From: Geothrix fuzhouensis | GTDB taxonomy: Bacteria > Acidobacteriota > Holophagae > Holophagales > Holophagaceae | Direction: 5' to 3' | Assembly (NCBI RefSeq): GCF_024609325.1 | Contig: NZ_JANHMQ010000001.1 | Span: forward strand, 1,364,001 to 1,428,000 | DNA: 64,000 nucleotides | Part shown: positions 1-9,251 of the stretch, piece after piece | Position numbering within the stretch: the stretch's first letter is position 1 | Layout: each line of letters opens with the position of its first letter | Translations under genes and position numbers: made by a program | The notes under the pieces: generated by a model | Database searches by the model: none | Told to the model about the DNA's origin: nothing | The model's input: the letters and a program-made list of their open reading frames with translations, nothing else

Positions 1-1
1 G

Positions 2-484
2 ATCCTCCACTCCATCCACCTCTTCCGGAAGGAGCGGGTGTTATTAGATGCGGACCTTGCAACCCTTTATGGCGTTGAGACGCGGGTCCTCATCCAGGCG
101 GTTAAACGGAATAGCCAGAGATTTCCCGTCGATTTCATGTTCCAACTCAGCGAAGACGAGTGGGCGGACTTGAAATCACAATCTGTGATTTCAAGTTCCT
201 GGGGTGGCAGGCGCACCCCACCCTACGCCTTCACCGAACTGGGTGTGGCCATGCTCTCCAGTGTGCTCAACAGCGAACGTGCCATCCAGGTCAACATCTC
301 CATCATGCGGGCGTTCACCCTGCTGCGTACCATGCTGGCTACGCATGCAGACCTCGCCCGAAAGCTGGAAGCCCTGGAGCGTAAATATGATGGCCAGTTC
401 CGGGTGGTTTTCGAGGCGATCCGGGACCTGATGGAACCCCCACTCCCAGCCAAGAAGCCCATTGGCTTCCGTCCGAAGAAATAA
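2..484 (+). CDS. ORF6N domain protein, 5' end outside window
   Basis: The frame is open to the left edge, so the gene is partial. Residues around position 38 read [12 protein letters not shown], the typical opening of the ORF6N DNA-binding domain of phage-related and KilA-N-associated proteins; the codons before the GTG at 38 continue the domain (HLFRKERV), so that GTG is unlikely to be the start. The domain fills about the first 100 residues ([32 protein letters not shown]), followed by a short coiled coil ([12 protein letters not shown]) and a basic tail ending [10 protein letters not shown]. The next gene is a divergent relative. No other phage gene is nearby, so the cellular role is unknown. 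Confidence 0.8.
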   Translation: MLHSIHLFRKERVLLDADLATLYGVETRVLIQAVKRNSQRFPVDFMFQLSEDEWADLKSQSVISSSWGGRRTPPYAFTELGVAMLSSVLNSERAIQVNISIMRAFTLLRTMLATHADLARKLEALERKYDGQFRVVFEAIRDLMEPPLPAKKPIGFRPKK

Positions 485-493
485 GAGATAGCC

Positions 494-988
494 ATGGCCG
501 CTCCCGTCGAAATTCTCTCCCGCCTGCTCTGGGTCAGGGATGCCGCTGCCCTGCCGGACAAGGCCTTGGCGGATCAGCTGGGCCTGGAACTCAAGGACCT
601 GACCGCCCTGGTGGCGGCCCATCCCGATCGCTTCCCCGAGACGCTGGTCTTCCACCTCACAGCCGAGGAACGCCAACACATCCCCGACGCGCCGGTGCTG
701 GCCTTCACCGAGGCCGGGGCGGCCCTGCTGACGGGCCTGGTCCCCACTCATGAGCCGGCCCTGCTGGTCCTCATCCCCGCCTTCGCCGAGGCGCGCCACG
801 TGCTGACCGGACAGGCGGAGCTGTCCCTGCGGGTGACCGCCCTGGAGCAGAAGCTGGAGATGGTCCTGAAGATCATCCAGGGTGAGGAGGTCGAGGGTGT
901 CCCCCCGCAGCGCCCCATCGGCTTCATCACGGAAGAGAACCTTCCGCACGGGCTGAAGAGCCGCCAGCGCGACGCGAAGAAAGGATGA
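494..988 (+). CDS. Divergent ORF6N-like protein
   Basis: A 164-residue protein starting 9 bp after the preceding ORF6N gene. It follows the same plan: a FPETLVFHLTAEE stretch matching [13 protein letters not shown] upstream, LAFTEAGAALLTGL matching [14 protein letters not shown], then a coiled coil (LRVTALEQKLEMVLKII) and a tail with RPIGFITEE that echoes KPIGFRPKK. The N-terminal [12 protein letters not shown] signature has decayed to LPDKALADQLGLE. I read it as a tandem paralogue whose DNA-binding part has diverged. Co-transcribed with the upstream gene and only 7 bp from gpmI. Confidence 0.6.
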   Translation: MAAPVEILSRLLWVRDAAALPDKALADQLGLELKDLTALVAAHPDRFPETLVFHLTAEERQHIPDAPVLAFTEAGAALLTGLVPTHEPALLVLIPAFAEARHVLTGQAELSLRVTALEQKLEMVLKIIQGEEVEGVPPQRPIGFITEENLPHGLKSRQRDAKKG

Positions 989-995
989 ATTTCCC

Positions 996-2519
996 ATGAT
1001 CTCCGGCCCCATCACCCTGCTCATCCTCGATGGTTTCGGCGATGGCCCCCGGAATGCCTTCGATGCCACCTTCGTGGCGGCCATGCCGCGCTTCAACGCG
1101 CTGCGGAAGGCCTACGCGACGACGCAACTCCTCACCAGCGGCGAGGCCGTGGGCCTGCCGGACGGGCAGTTCGGCAACTCGGAAGTGGGCCACATGAACC
1201 TCGGCGCGGGTCGCGTGGTGTGGCAGGAGCTCACTCGCATCGATGCCGCCATCCGACGGGGCACCTTCCGGGAGAACCCCGCCATGGGCGCCCTGCTGGC
1301 CAGTCTCAAGGCTTCGGGCAAGCGCCTGCACCTCATGGGCCTGGTGAGCGACGGCGGCGTCCACAGCCACCAGACCCATCTGGCCGCCCTCGCCCAGTGG
1401 GCCCAGGCGGAGGGCGTGCCGACGACCATCCACGCCATTACCGATGGCCGCGACACCGGCCAGAAGAGCGCCGACGGCTTCCTCCAGTGGCTCACCTTCC
1501 AGCTGCGGGCCTGCCCCCTGGTGACCATCGGTTCCGTCTGTGGGCGCTACACAGCCATGGACCGGGACAAGCGCTGGGACCGCACGGAACAGGCCTGGAG
1601 GCTCTACGTGGATGGCGAAGCCCCCCACCAGGCGCCGGACGCCCTGGCGGCCATCGCCGCCGCCTACGCCCGGGGCGAAACCGACGAGTTCGTGGCTCCG
1701 ACCAAGCTCGAGGCCTTCCACCCCATCGTCGATGGCGACGGCGTGCTGTGGTTCAACTTCCGCGCCGACCGGGCCCGCCAGATGTGCCACGCCCTGGTGC
1801 ATCCCGACTTCGCGGGCTTCGTGCCGAAACACCGCCCCAAGGTGCAGCTCGTGACCTTCACCGCCTATGACATCGAGTTGGCGCCCTACATCTCCGTGGC
1901 CTATCCGCCCCAGAGCCTGGACCACATCCTCGGCGAGCTCATCAGCGAGCAGGGCTGGCGGCAGTTCCGCACGGCCGAGACGGAGAAGTACGCCCACGTC
2001 ACCTACTTCTTCAACGGCGGTCAGGAGGCGCCCTTCGAAGGCGAAGAACGCCGCCTCGTGCCCTCCCCCAAAGTGGCGACCTACGACCTGCAGCCCGAAA
2101 TGAGCCTCGCGGAGGTGAGCCAGGGGCTGGAAGCCGCCATCCGCTCGGACCAGTACCGCCTGCTGGTCTGCAACCTGGCCAACCCGGACATGATCGGCCA
2201 CACCGGCGATCTGGCCGCCTCAGTCACGGCCTGCGAGGCCATCGACGCGGCCGTGGGTCGCATCACGGACGCCACCTTGGCCATGGGGGGCGCCCTCTTC
2301 ATCACCGCCGATCACGGGAACTGCGAGTGCATGCGGGACGAGGCTGGCAACCCCCATACTTCCCACACCTTGAATCCCGTCCCTGCGGTCCTGGTGGCCC
2401 AGGGCTTCGAGGCCCGCCAGCTACGCAGTGGCGGCGCCCTCAGCGACGTGGCGCCCACCCTCCTGAAGCTGATCGGCCTCCCCCAACCCGCCGCCATGGA
2501 TGGGAAGAGCCTCTTCTAG
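996..2519 (+). CDS. gpmI: 2,3-bisphosphoglycerate-independent phosphoglycerate mutase
   Basis: Interconverts 3- and 2-phosphoglycerate in glycolysis and gluconeogenesis; cytosolic, Mn-dependent. 507 residues, normal for the family. The metal/phosphate motifs are present: LLILDGFGD near residue 10, the catalytic serine S62 in QFGNSEVGHMN, MGLVSDGGVHSH, ITDGRDT, GRYTAMDRDKRWDR, NFRADRARQM and ITADHGNCE near the C-terminus. ATG start, 7 bp after the ORF6N-like gene. A housekeeping gene whose fusion to the ORF6N pair is probably only positional. Confidence 0.97.
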   Translation: MISGPITLLILDGFGDGPRNAFDATFVAAMPRFNALRKAYATTQLLTSGEAVGLPDGQFGNSEVGHMNLGAGRVVWQELTRIDAAIRRGTFRENPAMGALLASLKASGKRLHLMGLVSDGGVHSHQTHLAALAQWAQAEGVPTTIHAITDGRDTGQKSADGFLQWLTFQLRACPLVTIGSVCGRYTAMDRDKRWDRTEQAWRLYVDGEAPHQAPDALAAIAAAYARGETDEFVAPTKLEAFHPIVDGDGVLWFNFRADRARQMCHALVHPDFAGFVPKHRPKVQLVTFTAYDIELAPYISVAYPPQSLDHILGELISEQGWRQFRTAETEKYAHVTYFFNGGQEAPFEGEERRLVPSPKVATYDLQPEMSLAEVSQGLEAAIRSDQYRLLVCNLANPDMIGHTGDLAASVTACEAIDAAVGRITDATLAMGGALFITADHGNCECMRDEAGNPHTSHTLNPVPAVLVAQGFEARQLRSGGALSDVAPTLLKLIGLPQPAAMDGKSLF

Positions 2520-2528
2520 CTGAGCCCC

Positions 2529-4145
2529 ATGAGCGACACGCCCCGCCCATCACGCATCACGCCTTCGACCTTCATCAAGGCGATGGGGGCGTTGCTGGCC
2601 GTGTTCAACCTGCTGGCCGTGGCTGCCGCCATCTGGGTGCTGACCCTGAGCTATCGGCACTATGTGGAACGGGCGGAAGCCACCACCCAGAACCTGAGCC
2701 AGGTGCTGGAAGACAACGTGGCCGACACCATCCAGAGGATCGACCTGACCATCCAGTCGATCCAGGATGAAGCCCGCCATGACCCTCGTGGCCAGAGGCT
2801 GGACGCCCTCATCCAGGCCCAGTTCCAACGGGCGGGGATCCTCCATTCCCTCCAGATCGCCAATGCAGCAGGGGCCATCGTCCACGCCGCCCCGGCCTCG
2901 GCCATGGTGGAGGTGGCCGGCCAGCCCCTCTTCCTTCGCTTCAAGGAGGCTCCCGAGGCAGGCCTGCTCATCTCGCGGCCAGTCAGGGGCCCCGACGGGG
3001 CCTGGGCCATCATCCTGGCCCGCCGACTCGAACGCGCCGACGGTGGCTTCCTCGGCGTCGTCATCGCGACCCTCCCGACGGAGCAGCTGACCCGAACCAT
3101 GTCCCGGTTGGATGTGGGCCGATGGGGCTCGGTGTCCCTGCGCGGTGAGGACCTCAGCCTGCTCGCCCGCTACCCCGACTTCGCCGGGCAGCAGCAGAGG
3201 ACTGGCGATACCCGCGTCACCGGCACCTATCTGGAGGCGGTGCGGTCAGATCGCGCCTTCCTGCAGTTCACTGAGAATTCGGTCCTGGACGGCCTCCGCC
3301 GGACCTACACGCTGCGGAGGGCCGAACAACCCCGCTTTTTCATCCTGGTGGGCCTGGCCCAGCGGGAGTACCTCCGGACCTGGCGCCACCAGGTCGCCTT
3401 CGTCGTCTTGGCGCTGCTGGGGGTGGTCACCCTGACGCTGGCGCTGGGCTGGCAGGCCCGGGCCTCCTGGGTCCGCCAACTGGCGGACCAGGAGCGCCTG
3501 GCCGCCCAGGAGGCCCGGTACCGACTGCTGGCCGAGAACGCCACGGATGTCATCTGGTCCATGGATCCCGAGGGCCGCCTCACCTACATCAGCCCCTCCA
3601 TCCTCCGCCAACGCGGCTGGACCGCCGAGGAGTTCATGGCCCTGAGCCCCGAGGAACGAGCGCTGTCCAGGAAAGGCAGCGAGGCGTTCCGGGAACGGAT
3701 GGATAAGGCCCGCCAGCTCCCTCCCGGCTCCCAGCCTTTTGAGCAGGACCTGCTCCAGGCGAACGTGAAGCACAAGGACGGCCGGGAAATCCAGGTGGAG
3801 GCCCAGTGGCGGCTCGTGTGGGGCGAGGATGGCCACCTGCTTGGCTTCCAGGGCGTCACCCGGGACATCACCGAACGGAGGCGCATGGAGGTGGAGCGCG
3901 AGCGCCTGATCCAGGATCTCACCCATGCGCTGGCCGACGTGAAACAGCTCAGCGGCCTGCTCCCCATCTGCAGCCAGTGCAAGAAGGTGCGTGACGACCA
4001 CGGCTACTGGAGCCAGATCGAGACCTACCTGTCCGAACACACGGAAGCCACCTTCACCCATGGCGTCTGCCCCGAATGCGCCCAGAGATTCCGGGACGAG
4101 ATCCAGGCGCGCCGCGCCCAGAAGTCTGAAGGGGAAAGGTCGTGA
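2529..4145 (+). CDS. Membrane PAS sensor with Cys-rich tail, no output domain
   Basis: 538 residues. Transmembrane helix near 17-40, an extracytoplasmic sensor region (about 45-290, Cache/CHASE-like, inferred from layout), second helix about 292-313, PAS domain about 335-455 (YRLLAENATDVIWSMDPEGRLTYISPS, ending FQGVTRDITERR), coiled coil, and a tail at about 480-530 with PICSQCKKVRDDHGYW and GVCPECAQRF. This CxxC...CxxC tail is a recurrent module of PAS proteins and probably binds a metal. There is no kinase, GGDEF or methyl-accepting domain, so signal output must go through a partner. Starts 9 bp after gpmI. Confidence 0.7.
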   Translation: MSDTPRPSRITPSTFIKAMGALLAVFNLLAVAAAIWVLTLSYRHYVERAEATTQNLSQVLEDNVADTIQRIDLTIQSIQDEARHDPRGQRLDALIQAQFQRAGILHSLQIANAAGAIVHAAPASAMVEVAGQPLFLRFKEAPEAGLLISRPVRGPDGAWAIILARRLERADGGFLGVVIATLPTEQLTRTMSRLDVGRWGSVSLRGEDLSLLARYPDFAGQQQRTGDTRVTGTYLEAVRSDRAFLQFTENSVLDGLRRTYTLRRAEQPRFFILVGLAQREYLRTWRHQVAFVVLALLGVVTLTLALGWQARASWVRQLADQERLAAQEARYRLLAENATDVIWSMDPEGRLTYISPSILRQRGWTAEEFMALSPEERALSRKGSEAFRERMDKARQLPPGSQPFEQDLLQANVKHKDGREIQVEAQWRLVWGEDGHLLGFQGVTRDITERRRMEVERERLIQDLTHALADVKQLSGLLPICSQCKKVRDDHGYWSQIETYLSEHTEATFTHGVCPECAQRFRDEIQARRAQKSEGERS

Positions 4146-4219
4146 GCACGGAGCGAAAGCGGAGGGCCACTTTGCCGAAGACGAAGCCCGAAGGGCGAGG
4201 CACCGGAGGTGCCGAGTGA
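4142..4219 (+). CDS. Possible 25-residue basic peptide, coupled on both sides
   Basis: A GTG start overlaps the stop of the PAS sensor (GTGA) and the TGA stop overlaps the GTG start of the next gene (GTGA again). The 25-residue product is rich in Lys, Arg, Gly and Pro (begins STERKRRATLPKTK). It has no recognisable family. It could be a real coupling peptide that lets ribosomes pass through the 70-bp gap, or chance in GC-rich DNA. Confidence 0.25.
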   Translation: MSTERKRRATLPKTKPEGRGTGGAE

Positions 4220-4764
4220 AGATCGCTTTCATCGGTACCCACGGCGTGGGCAAGACCACGCTCTGCTACGAGCTGGCCGCGGCCCTCAAGCGGGAGGGCG
4301 TCCACGTGGACATTGTGAAGGAGGTGGCACGGCTCTCGCCCCTCCCCATCAACCAGAAGACCTCGCTGGAGGCCCAGACCTGGATCTTTTTCACCCAGAT
4401 GGCCGAGGAGATCCGGTCCGGCAGCCAGCATGACGTGGTGGTGTGCGACCGCAGCGTGCTGGACAACTACGCCTACATGATGCTGGCCTTCGGCCGGCAG
4501 CTGCCCATCGAACGCTTCATGCACCACTGGATGAAGACCTACGACCTCCTGTTCAAGGTGCCCTTCTCCGGCCAGCTGGCCGCGGACGGCGTGCGGGATA
4601 CGGATGCCTTCTTCGCCGAATCCATCGACCAGCTGGTGGACAAGCTCCTGGAGGAACGGTCCATCCCCTTTGAGCGCCTAGAGCCCGGAAACCGCCCTGG
4701 CTGGATCCATCGCGTGAAGGAGGTGGTCCTGAGCCACCCCAAGGGCCAGAAGCGGCTGCTCTGA
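4216..4764 (+). CDS. P-loop nucleotide kinase-like protein (AAA_28/NadR-like)
   Basis: 182 residues from a GTG preceded by GGAGGT 6 bp upstream. Walker A is FIGTHGVGKTTL at residues 5-16; VVVCDRSVLDNYAYM near 75-89 is the DRS motif seen in deoxynucleoside kinases and NadR-type ATPases. This supports ATP-dependent phosphorylation of a small substrate, but the substrate cannot be read from the sequence. The protein lacks extra domains. It lies downstream of the PAS sensor and is followed by an 88-bp gap before an acyl-CoA dehydrogenase. Confidence 0.65.
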   Translation: MKIAFIGTHGVGKTTLCYELAAALKREGVHVDIVKEVARLSPLPINQKTSLEAQTWIFFTQMAEEIRSGSQHDVVVCDRSVLDNYAYMMLAFGRQLPIERFMHHWMKTYDLLFKVPFSGQLAADGVRDTDAFFAESIDQLVDKLLEERSIPFERLEPGNRPGWIHRVKEVVLSHPKGQKRLL

Positions 4765-4852
4765 GGGCACCCAACTTGTGACCCAGATCCCCCACTCCCC
4801 GCTGGAGGGGGCCTGACTCCGGGTAGATGATCAGGAGGTCGGGAGGTCCTCT

Positions 4853-6598
4853 ATGACCGAGACCAGCAGCCTTGCCGTGCGCGGCGGCAGTTTCATGTTT
4901 CACCCCGCGGGCACCCTGCCCCAGTTCACCCCCGAGGAGAGCAGCGATGAGGCCCGGGCCATCGCCGAAGCCGCCCGCGACTTCATGAACGGCGAGATCA
5001 TGCCCCGGGACGAGGAGATTGACCGCCTCGACCTGGAGCTCACCCGCGACCTGCTGGCCAAGGCCGGGGACCTGGGCATCCTGGGAATGGAGGTGCCCGA
5101 GGCCTACGGCGGCCTGGACCTGGACAAGAAGACCGCCCTGCTGGTGCTGGAGGAGATGGCCCGGCATGCCAGCTTCTCCACCAGCTACACCGCGCACACC
5201 AGCATCGGCACCATGCCCATCGTCTACTTCGGAAGCCACGAGCAGAAGGCCAAGTACCTGCCCAGGCTGGCCAGCGGCGAATGGTGTGCGGCCTACGCCC
5301 TGACGGAAGCCGGCAGCGGTTCCGACGCCCTGGGGGCCAAGACCACCGCCGTGCTGCAGGGCGGCCACTGGGTGCTGAACGGCACCAAGGCCTGGATCAC
5401 CAACGCCGGCTTCGCCGATGTCTTCGTGATCTTCGCCAAGATCAACGGCAGCCACCTCAGCGCCTTCATCGTTGAGAAGACGGATCCCGGCATCAGCACC
5501 GGCGCCGAGGAAAAGAAGCTGGGCATCAAGGGCAGCTCCACCCGCACCGTGATCCTCGACAACTGCCGCATCCCCGAAGACCGGCTGCTGGGCGGCAAGG
5601 GCAAGGGCGCCCGCATCGCCCTGGGCATCCTGAACGTGGGCCGCTTCAAGTTGGGCGCCAGCTCCGTCGGCGCCGGCAAGCGGGTGCTGGAATACACCTT
5701 GAAATACGCCGGGGAGCGCACTCAATTCGGCAAGCCACTCACCGCCTTCGGCCTCATCCAGCAGAAGCTGGCGAACATGGCCGTACGGATCTTCGTGGGC
5801 GAAAGCATGAGCTTCCGCACCATCGGCTACCTGGACGACGCCCTGGCTCACACCAGCTGGGAGAGCGAGACCGGCGGCGCGGACAAGATGAAGGCCATCG
5901 ACGAGTACGCGGTGGAGGCCTCCATGTCCAAGGTGTGGGGCAGCGAGGCCCTCTTCGCCACGGCCGACGACTCCGTGCAGACCTTCGGCGGCGCCGGCTT
6001 CAGCACCGAGTACCCCGCCGAGAAGATCTACCGCGACTGTCGCATCAACCGCATCTTCGAAGGCACCAACGAGATCAACCGCCTCCTCATCGCCGGTACT
6101 TTCCTGAAGCGCTGCAGCGGCACGGACGGCCTGCCCCTGGCCGAGGCCGCTGGGGCAGCCCTCGCCCTGCCCGCGGACACCCTCCAGGCCACCGTGGCCC
6201 TGGCCAAGGCCCGGGCCCTCAAAGTGATCGCGCTGGCCCAAGCGGAGCACGGCCCGAAGATCCTCGACAACCAGGAGGCCGCGGCCCACATCAGCAACCT
6301 GCTGCTGGAGCTCTATGCCATGGAGTCCGCCGTGGTCCGCGCCGGGAAGATGGCGGCCGCCAACCATCGCTGGGCTGCGCTGGCCCGGGACATGGCCGAG
6401 GCCTACGCCCAGGAGGCCTGGAACCGCGTGCAGTCCGAGGCCCGCATGCTGGCGGGCGAGCTGGCCTCTGGCGAAGCCCTGGAGTCACTCATGGCGGAAC
6501 TGCTCGCCATGCACGCTCCGGCCCCGACCCCTCTGTCGGTCCTGCGAAATCGCATCGCCCTGGCCCTCATGGATCAGGGCCGGTACCCCATCGGCTGA
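4853..6598 (+). CDS. Acyl-CoA dehydrogenase
   Basis: FAD-dependent alpha,beta-dehydrogenation of an acyl-CoA in fatty-acid beta-oxidation, passing electrons to electron-transfer flavoprotein. 581 residues, longer than the 380-residue short-chain forms, with an added C-terminal helical region as in VLCAD/ACAD9-type enzymes. Motifs: CAAYALTEAGSGSDA, WITNAGFADVF (FAD/substrate), KLGIKGSSTRTV, and RIFEGTNEINR, whose Glu (about residue 403) is the catalytic base position of most family members. It is a close paralogue of the enzyme at 7432-9216; ubiE/menG lies between them on the other strand. Confidence 0.93.
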   Translation: MTETSSLAVRGGSFMFHPAGTLPQFTPEESSDEARAIAEAARDFMNGEIMPRDEEIDRLDLELTRDLLAKAGDLGILGMEVPEAYGGLDLDKKTALLVLEEMARHASFSTSYTAHTSIGTMPIVYFGSHEQKAKYLPRLASGEWCAAYALTEAGSGSDALGAKTTAVLQGGHWVLNGTKAWITNAGFADVFVIFAKINGSHLSAFIVEKTDPGISTGAEEKKLGIKGSSTRTVILDNCRIPEDRLLGGKGKGARIALGILNVGRFKLGASSVGAGKRVLEYTLKYAGERTQFGKPLTAFGLIQQKLANMAVRIFVGESMSFRTIGYLDDALAHTSWESETGGADKMKAIDEYAVEASMSKVWGSEALFATADDSVQTFGGAGFSTEYPAEKIYRDCRINRIFEGTNEINRLLIAGTFLKRCSGTDGLPLAEAAGAALALPADTLQATVALAKARALKVIALAQAEHGPKILDNQEAAAHISNLLLELYAMESAVVRAGKMAAANHRWAALARDMAEAYAQEAWNRVQSEARMLAGELASGEALESLMAELLAMHAPAPTPLSVLRNRIALALMDQGRYPIG

Positions 6599-6599
6599 C

Positions 6600-7295
6600 C
6601 TATCGCTTGGTTCCCGTGTGCAGGGCGACGATGCCACCCGTGAGGTTCGTCCAGCCTGGGTTCTGGAAGCCCGCCTGCGCCAGTTCGGCGGCCAGGGCCG
6701 GCTGGTCCGGGAAGGCCCGGATGCTCTCCGGCAGGTAGGTGTAAGCCGAGGCATCGCCACTGATCCAGGCGCCGACGCGGGGCAGCACCCGGTGGCTGTA
6801 CCAGTCATAGAAGGCCTTCAGCCAGGGAAACACGGGGGTGCTGAACTCCAGGATGGTGAGCTGGCCCCCGGGCTTCAACACGCGCAGGAACTCAGCATAG
6901 GCAAGGGTCCGAGCCTCCACGTTGCGGATGCCGTAGCAGATGGTGACCCCGTCAAAGCTGGCGTCCCGGAAAGGCAGCCGCTGGGCGTCCGCGTCGCTGG
7001 AGGCCCAGATCCGCTCCGTCAGCCCCTTCCTCCGGAACTTGGTGGGGCCCAGGCGCAGCATGGCGTGGGTGAAGTCCGTGCTGACCACCTCGGCACCCCG
7101 GCGGGCCAGCGCCACGCTGGAGTCCCCGGTACCCGCCGCCACGTCCAGGAACCGCTTCCCCGGCGCGGCGCCAGAGCAGCGGGCCATGCGCCACCACCAC
7201 CAGAAATCCACGCCGCCGGAGAGCACATGGTTCAGGACGTCGTATCTCCCGGCAATGGCCGAGAACATCTGCTGCACTTGCCTGCCTTCCGGCAT
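6600..7295 (-). CDS. ubiE: Demethylmenaquinone/ubiquinone methyltransferase UbiE/MenG
   Basis: SAM-dependent C-methylation in quinone synthesis, the last step of menaquinone formation. 231 residues from the ATG at 7295, which has GGAGG 4 bp upstream; an upstream in-frame ATG at 7319 lacks such a site. Motifs: VQQMFSAIAGRYDVLNHVLS (family signature), FLDVAAGTGDSSVALA (SAM motif I), ICYGIRNVE and LKPGGQLTILEFSTP. Stops 1 bp from the end of the convergent acyl-CoA dehydrogenase. Menaquinone rather than ubiquinone as product is inferred from the anaerobic respiratory context. Confidence 0.92.
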   Translation of the reverse strand: MPEGRQVQQMFSAIAGRYDVLNHVLSGGVDFWWWWRMARCSGAAPGKRFLDVAAGTGDSSVALARRGAEVVSTDFTHAMLRLGPTKFRRKGLTERIWASSDADAQRLPFRDASFDGVTICYGIRNVEARTLAYAEFLRVLKPGGQLTILEFSTPVFPWLKAFYDWYSHRVLPRVGAWISGDASAYTYLPESIRAFPDQPALAAELAQAGFQNPGWTNLTGGIVALHTGTKR

Positions 7296-7431
7296 CCAAC
7301 CTCCGCTCCGACCTTCCATTGAACCAGAGACGGCGCCTACCTTGGGTATCCCCGGCATTGACCAGAGGTAGAGGCTAGTCAAGAACCGTAGTGCCGCCCA
7401 TCGTGATCCCTACCCAATCTGGAGGACAGAG

Positions 7432-9216
7432 ATGAGCACCACCGCTGTAGAGCAGGTCAAGGGAGGCAGTTTCCTGCTGACCCCCATCGGGGCCATGCCC
7501 CAGTTCACCCCTGAGGAATTTGGCGACGACGCCAAGGAATTCGCGCGTGCCGCCAGGGACTTCATCCAGGGCGAGGTGCTGCCCAGGGACGAGGAGATCG
7601 ACAAGCTCAACCTCCCCCTCACCATCGAGCTCATGAAGAAGGCCGGCGAGTTGGGCCTGCTGGGCCTGGAGATCCCGGAAGCCTACGAAGGCATGGACGT
7701 AGACAAGCGGTCCGCCATGCTCGTCCTCGAGGAGATGAGCAAGCAGGGCAGCTTTGCGGTCAGCTACAGCGCCAACACCGGCATCGGCACCCTGCCCATC
7801 GTGTACTTCGGCACCGAGGCCCAGAAGAAGGCCTACCTGCCCAAGCTCGCCACCGGCGAGTGGCTGGCGGCCTATGCGCTCACCGAGGCCGGCAGCGGTT
7901 CCGATGCCCTGAGCGCCAAAGCCACCGCCGTACTCGACGGCGATCACTGGGTGCTGAACGGCACCAAGATGTGGATCACCAACGCCGGTTTCGCCGATGT
8001 CTTCATCATTTTCGCCAAGGTGGACGGCAAAGATTTCAGCGCCTTCATCGTCGAGAAGACCGACCCCGGCATCAGCACGGGCGCCGAGGAGAAGAAGCTA
8101 GGCATCAAGGGCAGCTCCACCCGCACCGTGATCCTCGAGAACTGCCGGATCCCCAAGGACCGCCTCCTGGGCGAGCTGGGCAAGGGCCACAAGATCGCCT
8201 TCGGCATCCTGAACATCGGTCGCTTCAAGCTGGGCGTGGGCAGCCAGGGCGGCATGAAGCGCATCCTCGAATACGCCATCAAGTACACCTCGGAGCGCCA
8301 ACAGTTCGGCAAGTCCATCAATTCCTTCGGCCTCATCCAGCAGAAGCTGGCGGACATGGCCACCAAGATCTTCGTCTGTGAAGCCCTGAACTTCCGCACC
8401 ACCGGCTACATCGACGAAGCCCTCCACGCCACCAACTGGGACAGCCCCACCGCCGGCGCCGACAAGATGGCCGCCATCGACGAGTACACCATCGAGTGCA
8501 GCATCTCCAAGGTATGGGCCAGCGAGGCCCTGTTCTGGGTGGCGGACGAGGCCGTTCAGGCCTTCGGTGGCTACGGCTTCAGCGCCGAGTACCCGCCGGA
8601 GAAGGCCCTGCGCGACTGCCGCATCAATCGCATCTTCGAAGGCACCAACGAGATCAACCGCCTCCTCATCGCGGGCACCCTGCTCAAGCGCGCCATGAAG
8701 GGCGACCTGCCCCTCATGCAGTTCGGCCAGCAGGTGGCCAAGGAGATCTCGAACCCGATCAAGCCCGAAACCTTCACCGGCCCCCTGGCGCGCCTGAAGC
8801 ACGGGGTTGAGCTGAGCAAGCGCCAGTGCATGCTGGCCGCGGGTCTGGCCGTGCAGGTGCTGGGCCAGAAGCTCATCGACAACCAGGAAGTCATGGCCCG
8901 CATGAGCAACATGCTCATGGAGATCTACGCCATGGAAAGTGCTGTGGTGCGCGCCGAGCGTATGGTGGAGTCGGGCCACCGCTGGGCCCAGGTGGCCCGC
9001 GACATGACCGAGCTCTACGTGAACGAGAGCTGGCACAAGGTCCATGGCGACGCCCGCATGCTCTGCGCGGACGTGGTCGAAGGCGAGGCCCTGCGTCATG
9101 CCCTGGCCGGCGTGAAGGCCTTCACCGAATTCCACCCCACCAGCAGCGCCCGCTTGCGGGGACGCATCGCCTCGGAACTGATCCAGAAGGGAAGCTATCC
9201 GGTCGAGGTGATCTGA
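7432..9216 (+). CDS. Acyl-CoA dehydrogenase (second paralogue)
   Basis: 594 residues, same architecture as the enzyme at 4853: shared KGGSFLLTPIGAMPQFTPEE-type start, AAYALTEAGSGSDALSAK, WITNAGFADVFIIFAKVDG, and RIFEGTNEINR with the catalytic-base Glu again at residue 403. The sequences stay alignable to the C-terminus but differ in the last 150 residues, suggesting separate chain-length ranges. ATG start with GGAGGACAGAG just upstream. It is monocistronic and followed by a strong terminator. Confidence 0.93.
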   Translation: MSTTAVEQVKGGSFLLTPIGAMPQFTPEEFGDDAKEFARAARDFIQGEVLPRDEEIDKLNLPLTIELMKKAGELGLLGLEIPEAYEGMDVDKRSAMLVLEEMSKQGSFAVSYSANTGIGTLPIVYFGTEAQKKAYLPKLATGEWLAAYALTEAGSGSDALSAKATAVLDGDHWVLNGTKMWITNAGFADVFIIFAKVDGKDFSAFIVEKTDPGISTGAEEKKLGIKGSSTRTVILENCRIPKDRLLGELGKGHKIAFGILNIGRFKLGVGSQGGMKRILEYAIKYTSERQQFGKSINSFGLIQQKLADMATKIFVCEALNFRTTGYIDEALHATNWDSPTAGADKMAAIDEYTIECSISKVWASEALFWVADEAVQAFGGYGFSAEYPPEKALRDCRINRIFEGTNEINRLLIAGTLLKRAMKGDLPLMQFGQQVAKEISNPIKPETFTGPLARLKHGVELSKRQCMLAAGLAVQVLGQKLIDNQEVMARMSNMLMEIYAMESAVVRAERMVESGHRWAQVARDMTELYVNESWHKVHGDARMLCADVVEGEALRHALAGVKAFTEFHPTSSARLRGRIASELIQKGSYPVEVI

Positions 9217-9251
9217 CACCAGCGCCACCGCTACGCGGCAACGCCGATAGA

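Noticed and set aside
2-988. Prophage remnant based on ORF6N proteins
   Set aside because: No integrase, structural or lysis genes in the window; ORF6N proteins also occur outside phages.
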